Of a DNA stretch of 64,000 nucleotides, positions 51,084 through 63,556 are shown in pieces. The notes below the pieces were generated by a model that was given only the letters and a program-made list of their open reading frames with translations, did not search any database and had not been told where the DNA came from. The DNA is from Larus michahellis. Taxonomy: Eukaryota > Chordata > Aves > Charadriiformes > Laridae. The translations under genes were made by a program, and so were the position numbers. How positions within the stretch are numbered: the stretch's first letter is position 1; each line of letters begins with the position of its first letter. The stretch lies in contig NC_133896.1 of assembly GCF_964199755.1 (NCBI RefSeq), forward strand, positions 89,946,215-90,010,214, read 5' to 3'.

Positions 51084-54000
51084 AGATGATCTTTACAAAT
51101 ATAAAATAACACAAGTGAAGAAAATTTATTTAAGTCCGAAGATAATGTGGGTGTAAGAATCCATGTATATATACTGTCTATTAATAAACTTAAGAAATAA
51201 TAAATTTATTCCAGAACAGCCTTGCCAGAGAGTACTGGGAATTTACTGAATTTTCACCTATAGTATGATAAATATATAAGTGACTTCTATCATGTCCTTA
51301 CAGGCTGCTCTCTGCTGTTCTCTGCAAATCAAAATGCTGGGAGGCCTTCACTTCATAAAGGATGCTATTGCGGAACTGTATGAATTTGTCTGCATTTGGG
51401 GAACAGGTGACAAAATAATAGGCAGAGTTGATTTGTCTGCTTTCATAACTATTAGGTCCAGCATTGTCAGGGGACACAAATCCATGGATCCCGTGTGTAT
51501 CATGTTTAGAAGTAGCCACAAGACTTCAGTAAATGTTGAAATGAAAGGCAGCCCTGAACAGGTCATTTGAGTATGTGCCGTGGTTCTCTGATGGCAGTGC
51601 ACAACAGTGCACATAATACAGAGTTCCTCTGCTCATAGATAAATTAGTTGTATGGTACTCTCATGGGAGTTTTTGTAGGCTGATAAAATGAATGTCTGAT
51701 ATGTGTCCCATACAAAGTAGGGAGTCTGAACAAGTAATACAGGATGACAGGAAGCCCTATGTTTTACAAATCCTACATGATATAAATTATATTTCCCAAG
51801 TTGTTAACTAGCAGAGCAGAGCAGTTCTCAGCCAGGAGTCTGCAGTAGCCCAAGGGCTACTGCTAAAGCACACATGGAACAAATAGTTTGAAAAGGTAAG
51901 CTGGCTGTCTTAAGATGTAAATTTCCTATACCAGGATTTGCACCTCTGCTGGAAAACACAACATTCCTCATATCCAAGAATGTTGAAAACCACTGCTATA
52001 TAGCTTCTCATACTGCTTGTGGCCTTAGTTGTCCCAGCCTGAAACCAAAGTAGTGTCAATCTGCCAGGGACTAAAGAAGCACGTGCTGTATGATATCAAG
52101 AAATCTTCCATTTTACAGTATGTGATCTGCCACTGACTTGTTCTGAAATGAGCAAGAAGGAATAGCCATCTTCTGTTCTTCTGCATGAAGTGCCATAGAA
52201 AATAAGTTAATGTTCATCCACTGACAGGTAATATGGAAATTTATTTCAGAATTGGAGCTTGGGATTGTTTCCTTTTGTCAATGGACAGAAATTTAAAAAT
52301 GAAATGCAAAAGAAGATTGGAGGTATGGAATCTGAGAATGAGAGAGATGTCTACAGGGGTTGGAAAAAAAATGGTGAATGATGTCTGTATCAATCAGCTA
52401 GTTTCACTGTTTTAAACCTCTCCCTCAAAGTCTTTAGATGCATATTTCAATTTAAAGATCTAGGAATAACCTCCTGCCATGACTTACTGAAACAATAATC
52501 ATTAGGATTCATGCACACCAGTTGTGGCACTAAGGTGCACAAAAATATTCTCCCATTAGATGTCCAAGAACTTGCAAGGTTAGATGTGGAATCAAACATT
52601 TCCCATTATATTAAAAGAGGGAATTGTGGTGGAAATGGCTGTGATTTAGAAGTGGTGGGAAAAATGCTGTCAAATGTCATGTTTCACATTCATAACAGCT
52701 TGTGAACAGGAAATCTCTCTGCTTGAGCTTGTCGGGCATGGCAGCTACTAAATAAAGACAGACTCTAAAACTGTTATGTGCTCTGCAGGTATCCATCTTT
52801 ATTTGGGTATCTCACTTGCAGTTCAAAGAACTTGTAGCCAATCTGTTTAAATATCAATTAAGAAAAATGTCAAACCGCAACAAACTCTAATCAAGGGCTC
52901 AAGATGCGTAATGCGGGATAGCAATAATTTTGGTTTTATCTAGAAAAATACTGTATTAACTATGAATGGAGCTGGAATGATCCCAGGTAAGTTTCCATTG
53001 TCCTAGTTGAGATGGAGAATGGCACACAGGGATAATAACTCAGATATAGGAATAGAAAATATATTTTTCCCAGGGAAAGAACTCTGCTTAATTATTTTTT
53101 TCCATAAATGACTGTAGCTGTCCAAATGTTTTAGACCCCCAAAAGGTACTCTAGGTAACAAATGTTATATAAACCTAATGTTAATGTAGTAGGAAGTCTT
53201 GTCAGTTAAACAGTCAAGAACTCTATAAGGTCCTAAATGAAGAGTGTTCCATGTCCATTCCTGCTCCTGGACTGTTATATATGACACCATAAAGAGTATT
53301 TAGGTGGCTGGAAAACTGCACCAAGTGCATGCAGAATCTCAACTTTCCGTTTCTGTGTTCCTTTTAATTTTTTTTAAAGTAATTTTTATGCCCTTGTACT
53401 TCAGTGATAACTTCCCATTGGCAAAGTACATGTACACTGAAACACTAATACCTGCCTCGAACCACAGGCATCCTGAAAGAATGAATAAAGGGGCAGATTC
53501 TTTTTCTTTTGTTTGTTGTCAGTTTGGTTGGCATATCAATGTCCAACCATCAGAAATGTTCTTCTAACTCTCTGAACTAGGAGTTTAAGCAAGGAGGGAG
53601 ATGTGCAGGAAAGAGAACAGAGACAGGAAAGAGGAAGGGAAGGGGAATTTAAGAAAAATATAAGGAAGGGAGTCTTCAGAGACCATATTTTGTATCAATG
53701 AACGAAGAACGTGATAGTCATGCACAAAAAATGTAAAATGTAAAAAAAATGTAAAAAAGTTTGGATTTTCACAATCTATTGCCTTGTTTCATTTAACAAT
53801 ATGTGAGCTGAATCAACTGAATTCTGCTTACAGCATGGGGTGCTTGACACTCTCTAGCCTCTAGAGTCTTTAAATGTGACTCTTTAATTCTCCCTTTGTA
53901 TGATAGAAAATATGTGAAGATCATTAACTAAAACTTGAAAAATAACAAGTGCTAAACGCACCTACTTTTTCTACAGCTGATAAACTCAGAAGTTCATGTA

Positions 54001-54435
54001 CTCCATTGCCTCCTTAGAGAAGGACTTGTGTGTCTGAAGGCTTGCTGATTTTTCCCGTGCAGTGAAGGTGGTTCTTTTAAGGCCATCCTTACTCTGTGCC
54101 ACTTGACAATTTGATTTAGGCTTGCTGTGATCAGTGTAATAATAGGGAACAAATTCAGAAACAAGACAAAATAAGGATCTGCAATAGGTGTCTCTGTGCT
54201 TTCTCTAAAATTAGGAGATAATTGTGGTCAGAGAAAAACATATTAAACAAATAGAAAGTAAAAATGTCCCATCCTACAGCCAGTAATAAATGGGCTGATG
54301 TCTCATCTGCCCTCCAAGTGCATCCTAAATGTTTTTAGGCAAGATAGTTCTAAGTATCAAGCTGTTGATACTTTAAAAATATATGCTGTTCAACCAGCTG
54401 GACATATCTCTACATAGTTTGGTTTGTATTTGTAC
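51084..54435. other. Intronic DNA, no gene seen
   Basis: No exon, RNA gene or named repeat was recognised. A short ATGTAAAA-type repeat occurs at about 53728-53758. Open frames are short and lack domains. Confidence 0.5.
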
Positions 54436-54472
54436 TCCCTCCCCACCCCCACCCCCACCCCACCCCCCCCGC
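54436..54472 (-). repeat. C-rich tract, G-quadruplex motif on the minus strand
   Basis: CCCTCCCCACCCCCACCCCC continues as ACCCC ACCCCCCCCGCC. On the minus strand this gives at least five G runs of three or more separated by single bases, a strong G-quadruplex pattern. In SCUBE1 pre-mRNA the C-rich strand is present, so only the DNA would form it. Confidence 0.85.
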
Positions 54473-54488
54473 CTTTTTTCGGACAAGT

Positions 54489-54535
54489 ACTTTAACAAGA
54501 TAGCATGATGAACTTTAACAAGCATGATGAACTTT
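54489..54535. repeat. Short tandem duplication
   Basis: A unit ACTTTAACAAG(ATAG)CATGATGA is repeated; the second copy lacks the four-base ATAG, and a further ACTTT follows. It is a recent-looking local duplication next to the C-rich tract. Confidence 0.8.
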
Positions 54536-56818
54536 GTGCTCAGCCATCATAGAAGAAAAGGAAACAAATAAAACTGCTACAGAGTACTTGATATTTTCTG
54601 GAAACTATGAAATGGCTTCCAGAAAAACACCCCAACAATACCACAGATTGCATCCAAATCATCTCCACTAAGTTGGCATGGCATTTTCATTTTATTGCTG
54701 TTTTAGTACTGGGAAATAGGGGTTTGTGACATTTTTGAAAGAAGTTGTAAAATTGAGTATTTTTTTTCTTTGTGGATGCACTAATAGGAAAAACATTGGA
54801 GGGGCAGTACCAATAGTGGAAAGGCTCTTGAGGGATTAACACTGAAAAAACATCGTGATAAACAACCTATTGTACCTGTTCTTTTTCCTTTCTCCACTGA
54901 GAAACATCAGGCTGCTTTTTCTGATTTTAGCCTGTTCCCAACTTGCTCACCCTTGACCTTGCCTCTCAAGAGTAGTTCTAATGGCTATCAAATTTTACAG
55001 TTTTCTTGGGCACAAGCATCTTGAAAATATCATGACAACTTGAAAGCCATAAAAACTGCACTGTGTGTTCCTCTGATTCATTAGATCGTAACATTTCCAA
55101 GGTCACAGCATCTAAAGAATAAAGATGTTACTTTATTTTTTGACTCATAAATGTTATCTCGGGAAGAACCAGATGTAACAAATGATAGATTTAAATTTGA
55201 TTTCTTTTATAGAAAAAGTGACTTACGGAGCTTTTCATGGGAAGGTGTTTTCAGAAATGGACTTCACTATGAGATGAAGGTCAAGGTTTTGTTTGGAATA
55301 GAAGAAAAGTGAATGAATCTTGATGTGTCAGTATTTTCTTCTTAAAATTTGGACTTGGAGTAGATACCAAATTTTGCTATCACAAAATTCACAGAGGGAA
55401 CTGGTATTTCAGCAGGTCAGGTTGAGTGGAATTGCTGACATTTTCCCAGCTGATTCTTCATGCATCTAGCTATGTCACCTCTTGCAAATTTTAAGAGTAG
55501 ACCTGAGCGGACTTCAAATAACTTTGAACATGTGGAAATGTGCTGATGCTAAACTCCTCTTGAGAATCTAATAATTTTAGTATTCTTGCTCAGGTTGAAT
55601 GCTTTCCAGAGAGCTGAACTTCTCACAAATTTGGCCTGCACTTAACCAAAACCGTCTTTAACCTGTGCATGAGCTTGTTTTCTGGCCTTGAGATCTGGAG
55701 CTGGTTCCCTTCTTCAGTAGGGTGCAACTTGATATAAGAAATACAAATACCTTACATCCAGGTTACCCAGTGCCTGTGTGTAACTGCTGAAAGCATACTA
55801 AATGTAGAATCTCCCAAAGACACAGTGTGTATATATAAATATTCCCATGTAGGTTTTATTTATTTTAATGGCTTTTACAGTCCCCAAATCCAGTCATTAA
55901 AAAGAATAAGATGCTGATCTGATTATGATCCAGGACTTGAACTTTTTTGTATTCTTGTCAGTGTGCATGTTACTTCATTTCTGCCTGTTTCCTTAAAAGT
56001 AAAGTAACAGTGATGATGCTACACTGCTGCTTGTTGTGAATTGGAAGCAGGGACAAGAAATTTAAGTGATGATCCCATCTTGTGTATCTCTTTACTGTGA
56101 GTCCCAGGGAAGTCTTCCTGGCTTCATGAAGCCAGTGGCAAAAACACCTTTTGACTTTTGCAGGACTGGGGTTTCACCTCAGGGCATTTCACCTTGGTAT
56201 TACACGGTCACTTCTTTCCCAAGCATCCAAGATTAAGGTTGCATAAAACTGCAGTGATGAAGACAGTGCTGTTTGTACTGTAGCTCTATTTTTAATTGTG
56301 TAGGGTTTGGAACCTAGGGTGGGGCATTTCTCCTGTATTTTTCTGTGGAAATGAGGATGCTGCATTAGTCCCAGGAGGAACCAGTGACCAAAACTCAGTA
56401 AAAAAATTTGAAAGCTTTTAAGAGAGAAGCCATTAAAGTGCAAAATATTAACACATGGAAATAAGTGTTCCAGCATATTGCAATATCCTTTGCTGCATAC
56501 CAGTTCTGAATAAGCAAGCAACAGGCTGCAATTGCAGAACTGTAGTAGGACATTTTTTAACAGCATACAACTAATAGTAGAGAATTCTGCAAGTGCTATG
56601 CTTGGTCCTTTGTAGGGGGCTAGCAGCAACCTCTCATGGAGAAGGAAGGTGAAAACACAGTTCCATTGCTGGCAAGTTTGTAAGGACAATGTTATTTACT
56701 GTCTCCATAATGCCTCTTTGGCAGTATTTTGTTTGAAGCAGCTAGATAAATAGATGAAGATGAACACCAAAATATTTTTCTCTTCAGATACTGAATAAAT
56801 AATTTGTAAGTGTATTTT
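54536..56818. other. Intronic DNA with one repeat relic
   Basis: No exon was recognised. A 166-codon minus-strand open frame (56189-56689) is the longest outside the CpG island and the CR1s. It has no signal peptide, domain or repeat signature I can name, and is probably chance. The relic at 56110-56178 is listed separately. Confidence 0.5.
56110..56178. repeat. Amniote-age palindromic repeat relic
   Basis: AAGTCTTCCTGGCTTCATGA, AGCCAGTGGCAAAAACACCT, TTTGACTTTTGCAGGACTGG and GGTTTCACC fit the relic with AAATCCTGGCCCCATTGAAG, TCAATGGCAAAACTCCCAT, TGACTTCAATGGGGCCAGGA and TTTCACC, which recurs in turtle, crocodilian and bird genomes. It is of the same general class as 46821-46889. Confidence 0.55.
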
Positions 56819-56874
56819 GATGGATAAATCCACACATTTCATGTGATTCTATGAAATGTGTGTATTTATCCGTC
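56819..56874. repeat. 24-bp near-perfect inverted repeat next to CR1
   Basis: The left arm 56819-56842 (starts GATGGATAAATCC) and the right arm 56851-56874 (ends TATTTATCCGTC) are complementary at 22 of 24 positions, with an 8-base loop GTGATTCT. In RNA one of the two mismatches would be a G-U wobble. The right arm ends exactly where CR1 homology begins. The loop and the first bases of the right arm read GTGATTCTATG, as in a CR1 tail octamer. It looks like a fold-back made at the 5' junction of the insertion, though a pre-existing hairpin used as a landing or stalling site is possible. Confidence 0.9.
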
Positions 56875-57737
56875 TAGGTGGGAGTGTTGATCTGCTTGAG
56901 GGTAGGAAGGCTCTACAGAGGGACCTGCACAGGCTGGATCGATGGGCCAAGGCCAACTGTATGAGGCTTAATAAGGCCAAGTGCCGGGTCCTGCACTGCA
57001 GTCACAACAATCCCAAGCAACGCTACAGGCTTGGGGAAGAGTGGCTGGAAAGCTGCCCGGCAGAAAAGGACCTGGGGGTGCAGGTGGATGGCCACCTTAA
57101 CGTGAGCCAGCAGTGTGGCTAAGGTGGCCAACAGCATTCTGGCTTGTATCAGGAGTAGTGTGGCCAGCAGTGGTAGGGAAGCGATCGTGCCTCTGTACTC
57201 GGCACTGGTGAGGCCTCACCTCGAGTACTGTGTTCAGTTCTGGGCCCCTCTGTACAAGAGGGACATTGAAGTGCTGGAGCGGGTCCAGAGGAGAGCTACC
57301 AAGCTGGTGAGGGGTCTGGAGACCAAGCCATATGAGGAGAGGCTGAGGGAGCTGGGCATGTTTAGTTTGGAGAAGAGGAGGCTGAGGGGAGACCTCATTG
57401 CCCTCTACAACTACCTGAAAGGAGGTTGGAGAGAGGTGGGGGTTGGCCTCTTCTCCCAGGTGAAGAATGAAGGGACCAGAGGAAATGGTCTGAAGCTGCG
57501 GCAGGGGAGGTTTAGATTAGATATTAGGAAGAATTACTTTACTGAAAGAGTGGTCAGGCACTGGAGCAGCCTGCCCAGGGAGGTGGTTGAGTCACCATCC
57601 CTAGAGGTGTTTAAGAAACGTCTAGATGTGGCACTTCAGGGCATGCTCTAGTGGCAGAGATTGTAGGTTGTTTGGTTGGACTCGATGATCTCAAAGGTCC
57701 TTTCCAACCATGAAGATTCTATGATTCTGTGATTCTA
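56873..57737 (+). mobile_element. CR1 LINE, 5'-truncated, 0.87 kb
   Basis: The copy starts inside ORF2 just after the catalytic part of the reverse transcriptase and runs to the tail GATTCTATGATTCTGTGATT followed by CTAAG. The 3' untranslated region between the ORF2 stop (57649-57651) and the tail is about 86 bases, with CR1-typical GGTTGGACTCGATGATCTCA. It is much less decayed than the copy at 6.8 kb: over 170 codons remain open. It lies in the sense orientation in SCUBE1 intron 2. Confidence 0.95.
56876..57651 (+). pseudogene. C-terminal CR1 ORF2 remnant
   Basis: Two adjoining frames carry the conserved C-terminal ORF2 sequence: first [24 protein letters not shown] and [15 protein letters not shown] (to about 57115), then [54 protein letters not shown] and [19 protein letters not shown] to the stop. 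A small deletion at about 57108-57120, in the stretch that normally reads CAGVAKKAN-like, shifts the frame. Motifs A to C of the RT and the endonuclease are missing, so no active enzyme is possible. Confidence 0.92.
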
Positions 57738-60700
57738 AGATACACTCAAAAGAATTTAATATTTATTTTCCTAGCTATTTTAGCTCCTTTAGGAAATATT
57801 CCACATCTGCATAATATACCTGTGTGCTAAGTTTTGTTTGTGGTTCTCTAAATTAGAAGAAATTGATGTAGGCAGGCAGCTTCTTTTGGCTATTTATTTT
57901 AAAATGTCCAAGCACATAAATTATTCCTTTCAAAGTCAATAGAAATTTGTGTTTACTAAATCAATTCCATATCTTTCCCTTACATTAGTAGGCAAGAAAT
58001 ACTTTTAAACAAACACATATTTTACCCATTTCTATGCCTATTTTGAACATCATCTGTTGCATTTTGAGTGTTGGGATCTGTGGCCTTGACAGATGCCAAG
58101 ATAAAGGTTGTGCAAATGCACACTTTCCCATTTTCTACAGAAATAGAATATTGTGGAATTCAATGCTAGTTTCTATAGAAATAGTAGAATTCAACACTAA
58201 AAGCTGAGTTTGGCTCATTGACTTTCAGGCCTTGGCCGTTCTTCCTTTTGCAAGTTAATAGTCGCAAGGCTTCTGTGACAGTTTAGCTGTGACACTGATC
58301 CAAAATTCATCAACTCCATGCAGACATTTGCTCTGATTTTAGTAACTTTGCCATCATGATCTTGATACTTTGCCATGTAGCTGTGCTGACAAATAAATTT
58401 GGGTATATGTGTAGTAATAATTTTTGGACATTCAGGAACTTAATGAATGGCAACTGGTATAATGAAGAGTGGGAATGGATTTTGCTGGAGGTAGATTTTG
58501 TACTTTCCTGGTATAAAGTCTGTGTCACCTTCTAGCAAAGATTATTAGTGGAAAAGATGGTTAGCATGCAGCAAATTTCATGACACTGCTGAAAATGTTT
58601 ATACAAAATGGGAACTAGTATTTTCCTCTGTTTTACAGTTTGGTTTGTCTTTTGGACATTAGTTATTGCATGCTGATGTGTCTTCTGTTCCTTGCTGAAA
58701 CAGAAAGCTGAAATACTGTGATACTGGAAGCCAAAGAGATCCATTATTGGTTTATTTTGAGTATTCCTTAGTCAAGTTGTATGTGCTCCTGGAAGAGCTG
58801 CTTCTCTGCAGGGTGGTCTTGTGAGACTTTTGAGGGTGCCATCCCTTTGTTGCAGAATACACAAATGAAACAAATTTCCTGGATAGTGTCAGTATTTCAT
58901 CAGTAGTAATGAAAGAAGAATCAACCCCAGTCTGTATAAGGTAGATACAGGTCCCCTCGGACTAAAAAGAATGACGTCAGTTAAAGAAGACAACGTCATA
59001 TTCTTTTCCAATAACTGGAATACAGTGATTGTAAATTACAGCATTTCCTTGTGGTAACAAGTGCAAGGATTTCCTCGGTCACATGTCTAAGTTTTTTTTA
59101 AAAGTTGTTGGATGCTTAATCATTGCAGTCTCATACAGTATGTACTCTTAAGTAACACCACTGCTCATTGAAGAGGACGACAGCAGAGCATGGCAGGGCT
59201 GTGTTCCCTGGGGTTGCTGAAAGAGAGTTATTTCCAGGCTGTAACAAAAAGATTCACCTCTGCTTTCCAGAAGGAATTATGGTGTAGTTTCCAAGCTTCT
59301 TTCACCTTAGGAAATAGCTGAACCAGTACAGTTACTAGTACACCCAAGTAAGCCAGCTTCTTTTTATCCCTTTTCTTGTCCTGTTAATTTTTTCCTTTAA
59401 AACTTTTGAAACAAGCAGTGGATTTTGGAGATTTTCCAAACCAGTTTCAGAAAGAGATGGTCAAAACTAGCTCACCAACACTGAGGATGTGGTTGCATAC
59501 ATCCAGCTCTGGCGTTGGGAGTTGCTGTACCATTTGAACACAGTAAGCCCAAATAGGTTCTTGGCAGAATATGTCTTTATTATAAATGGCCCTACGCCTT
59601 CTTAATAATTTTGGTGCATTTAATTTTTTTTCCAGGGATCCTGTAATTGCTGCCATTGTAATACCATATGAAATTAATTCCACTTAGAGAGGAAATTGCA
59701 GTCCTTTTTTAAGGGTTTTTCTTGACTAGATGCCCCAAGAGTTGCCTGTCTGCACAGCCAGAATGTACTGGAGTGAAAATTTCATAAATATTTTGCCAGT
59801 GTAGATAAAACTTTAGGTTTCCCATTGAGAGCTAGATTGCAGTAAGCCTTGCTAATTCAATAATATATGCACCTGCATCCAGCGCAACAATTTCATGGTC
59901 AGATAGCAACATTTCTCTGTTTCTCTCATTTCATTTGTTTCATTCCTTTATGCTGAAAGACAATATTAAATGATCAAATACTAAGGATAGTTGGATTACT
60001 TAAGGATAGGTGAAGCTGCAAAATTAGTGTGAAGAATTAACTTTCTGAGTTAGATGTGTTTGGAGCCAAGAGTTTGATTAACACCCAATTCTATGATTAC
60101 AGGAAAAAAAAAGAATAGGATATGACCTAACAAAAAGGAAATAAACATAGCTGGCCCCTGCAAATTTTGAGTTTTACAATAGATAAAATTAAGAGCAAGC
60201 CTGCAGGTTTTATGTGTTTGCATGTACTCCTATTGCTTTTATCGCTATATTAAGCTTACTAAGGAAGCCATATCCTGCCATGTCAGATGTAATACTCTGC
60301 CCGTAAATTATTATTGTTCAGCACTTTCACTGAGGCATTCTTTAAAGTCCTCCTCCAGGTATGTAAGAAGAGACGGTTGGGTGGTGTTCACATTGTTTGC
60401 AGGCACGTTGTCTGCTTTTCTCTTCATGCAGGCGGGGCTTGAAGAAGGTTCAACGTTTGAACTTTGCAGGCTTTGTGCATGCTTTTGGTGGGGTTTGTTT
60501 GTTTGTTTGTTTTTGTTTTAAAAAATAAAGTGTTAAATTCACCAGTCTCATCCCCTTGGTGTTTTAAGTAGCAATACTGGAAATAGAAATTCCAGTCAGC
60601 CTGCCAGGTGAAGTCTCTTAAATAGCAAACTCACAACATGGTTCTTAAAAATAGGTAGAATGTTTGTTATGTACTTGTTATGTACAGCTTTGGGGTAGAA

Positions 60701-63427
60701 AAGGGAGAAATAATCTTCCAATCTTTTTGCAAAATTTAATGTAACTGGAACTCAGATTCAGAGAATCTGTTCCTTTTGTTTTTTTTTTCTGGTTTATGTA
60801 TCTATTGGATTACCCTTCCTGGAACTTAAGTATTTGGATCACTACATCAGCACCTTGTGCTGCTAATCACAGTACAGCTTTTTGGAAATAAGTATTATAT
60901 AAAGGATAGGCATTCAAAAGGCTTCACACTTCTTTGATTTTTGTCCCTTTTGAAGGCTCTCCCATCACTTATTTACCAAAATAGCCCTATTTGATTAACT
61001 GCTTGAAAAAAGGGAATGAATTGTTCAGCCCTTGGCAGTCTGATGCTGAGTAACACAACAACTGACAACGCTTTCTTCTGAATTCCCTCTTCTGAAGAAA
61101 CACAGTGCTGGATAAAAGTTAAGAACAAATCTTAAAATGAATATACCATTTTTCCTGAGTGTCCTGAAGGAACGCCTGGCATGCCTGATATCAGAATCAT
61201 GTTATGTGCTTTTTGATTATTGACTTGGGCTGTTAAATGATGGCATTCCTGTAGAGCTCTAATTTTGTCCCCGTAGCCTGATAATGATAAAAAGTTTCTG
61301 GAAATACTCACGAAACGTTATGGAAGCTGCTAATACCTGCTAAGTGGAAACCTCAGTGGAACACTTTGGCGATGTGCACCCGAGCACACTGGGCTGTAAA
61401 TAAAGGAGGGTGGCTTTTCAGGGACCTTGCACTACCATGCTGCAGGTGTGTTCTTAATGAGCCCAATACGCAGTATTTGACTTGCTGGTTATTGTTTTCT
61501 GAAAAAAATTACAGATGTATCTTTTCGTTGTCCTGCTAGACCCCAGAAGGTAGAGCACACCCATGGTTGTGCTGACTTTGCACTTGCACAGCTAATGGAT
61601 GGCAATCATTAGTAAGGGACAGGAACTTTCTGAAACAGAGCGGTGGCTGAAAGACTAGCAGTGTACCGTTAAGCAGCAGGGTGTATTTTTGTTAGGAGGA
61701 TCCTTTCTCGAGCTTCTTATATCCAGCATTTTTGTAGTGCTGAATGCTGAGTTACAGAAAAGCTACCTGGTTTTGCAGGTAAAGCCGTATTCGTAGTTCC
61801 TGTTTCAAGCTGCTGAGGAGATTGTAGAAGGGGGTCTTCAGAGCTGTTGCAAGGAAGTGGATGGAGACCTGGCCTGTTCGAGGTTAGGGTGGGTTTCTGG
61901 GGCGGGCAGACCTGAGGGGGAAGGCTTGCCAAAAAACTTGACAGGAGCCTGTCCTTGCTCTGACAGATCAAACTTCTCAGAGGGTGGCGCAAGGAAAGTC
62001 AGACCTAGCCAGACTCAATCCAAGGGTGAGAAATGCTGAAAGCTTTGAGTGACCGAGTCTGAGCTAGCTGGCTTTTCAGAAGAATCTGGTTTTCCCAAAC
62101 TACCATGCTGTCTTGGAATTGTGTATGTGTATGATACCAAGTAGCAAAGCTGTTCCTGGGGTACTTTTAAAAGTTAAGGGAAAGAAAGAAAAAAAAGCAT
62201 ATGTGAACATGAACCTAAACCAGAAATATTTTAAATGCCTCTGCAATGGAAGGCACATTTGAAATTTACACCCAGGATAGCTCTGATGTAATAATAGGTG
62301 AGTTTGTAAAAAGAATACTTCATCTGTTTATCACGGACTGTGTAACTTGGGGACAGTAGCTGGCATTTTTGGGCTAGCACACCACAGACATAGAGCTGAT
62401 AGTTATCAAACTATGAGGCTGTCTATGATGATTTGTGTATTTTTAGTTGGTTGATGTACACCACTGAATGATTCGTAGCAGTGACTGTGATGCTGCCATT
62501 CCACGTATAAGCCAAGATACAATCTGTAAGAAGAAGAAAGTTTGCACTTTCTAGAATGAATGAAGAAGTGATTTTTGTATGAGGGAGGGAACATCAAAAT
62601 GGGATTAATTGTAGTTGAAGCAGAATGCATCTCTCTTATCATTCATGGTACTCTTTCAGATACAGGCCATTATACGAAAAATAATTAAAAATAATTCTAG
62701 CATACCTTCTCAGAATAAAGTATCGGGCTTTTTGGTGTTGTTGGTTTTGCCGTATGTGAATTAATACAGAAAATGATAATAGGGCTTATTTTGTGGGGGA
62801 AGAGGAAGAGACAGACAAAGCTGTACCAAGTTATCAATAGTAACTTCATAGAGCTCAGTGGACTGTGACAGCTATTTCAGAAATGGTGTTTTTCAAGGTT
62901 TGTTGTACATAACTACAGCCTTATGTATTGTCAGGAATATAGCAGATCTTCCTTGTTCTGAGAAGACAATTTTTTGTTAAACAAGGCATACTTTTGTCTT
63001 ATGCCATATTAATAGCATGTTTCAGATGGTTGTTTGTTACTACAAAGTCAAAGGTTTAACTCATTGTCTGCTTGGTTATTTTAAATACAAAAAGCAAAAC
63101 CTACATTTTAAATATAAAAAATTTACCAAAATCAGGTGTTTCTTTTTAATTTTTGACAACATATCATTGTTTACTGTGATGATGCTACAATTATTTTGGG
63201 AAAGAGTGTTCTATACATTGTCTTGCTGCTTTTCAGTCATATATGACCCTGATATATTCAGTCAGTAATTCCCTGAGAACATCTGTTGTATGAAATATGC
63301 AACATAAGTATATAGAAAGATTAGGAACATGCGTATATTCAAAGACCACGCTCAGTTGGAGAGATTTTTTTGTATTCTTAATATTCTCTTTTTACAAAAG
63401 CTTCTTTTTCCTCCTCTTGTGTTTTAG
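57738..63427. other. Intronic DNA up to exon 3
   Basis: No further exon, RNA gene or named repeat was recognised. A GTTT microsatellite of about five units lies near 60495-60515. A partial direct duplication (AGAAATAG...GGAATTCAATGCTA and AGAAATAG...GAATTCAACACTA) lies at 58138-58200. The last 80 bases are pyrimidine-rich and form the splice acceptor region of exon 3. Confidence 0.5.
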
Positions 63428-63556
63428 ATATTGATGAGTGTGAAAATGACTTCTACAATGGGGGTTGCGTCCATGAGTGTATCAACATTCCAGGCAACTA
63501 CAGGTGTACATGCTATGATGGCTTCATGTTAGCCCATGATGGCCACAACTGCCTCG
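63428..63556 (+). CDS. SCUBE1: SCUBE1 exon 3: second calcium-binding EGF module
   Basis: This 129-base exon encodes the second EGF-like module, joined through the phase-1 G of exon 2 to give DIDEC. Six cysteines lie at module positions 5, 14, 18, 27, 29 and 42. Calcium-binding (D-x-D-E) and hydroxylation (C-x-N-x4-Y-x-C, here [10 protein letters not shown]) patterns are both intact. [18 protein letters not shown] and [12 protein letters not shown] fit SCUBE1; in SCUBE2 and SCUBE3 the part between the first two cysteines differs (no FYNGG-type insertion, from memory). The acceptor is TTTTAG|AT and the donor is CTCG|GTAAGT. It leaves phase 1, so the next exon, outside the window, should begin with a third DVDEC-type module. 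Confidence 0.95.

Larger units (their letters stand above)
32425..63427 (+). other. SCUBE1: SCUBE1 intron 2 (31.0 kb)
   Basis: Bounded by GTAAGG at the donor and CTTGTGTTTTAG at the acceptor, preceded by a long pyrimidine tract. The intron joins two phase-1 EGF exons that are neighbours in the protein, so no exon is expected inside it. Contents listed separately are a CpG islet, homopolymer and G4-type tracts, old repeat relics, two CR1 copies and an inverted repeat. No nested gene was supported: frames up to 166 codons (56189-56689, minus) have no recognisable domain. Confidence 0.9.

Noticed and set aside
56189..56689. 166-codon minus-strand open frame
   Set aside because: It was considered as a retrocopy or nested gene. 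No recognisable domain, no poly-A tail or splice context; chance is the simplest reading.
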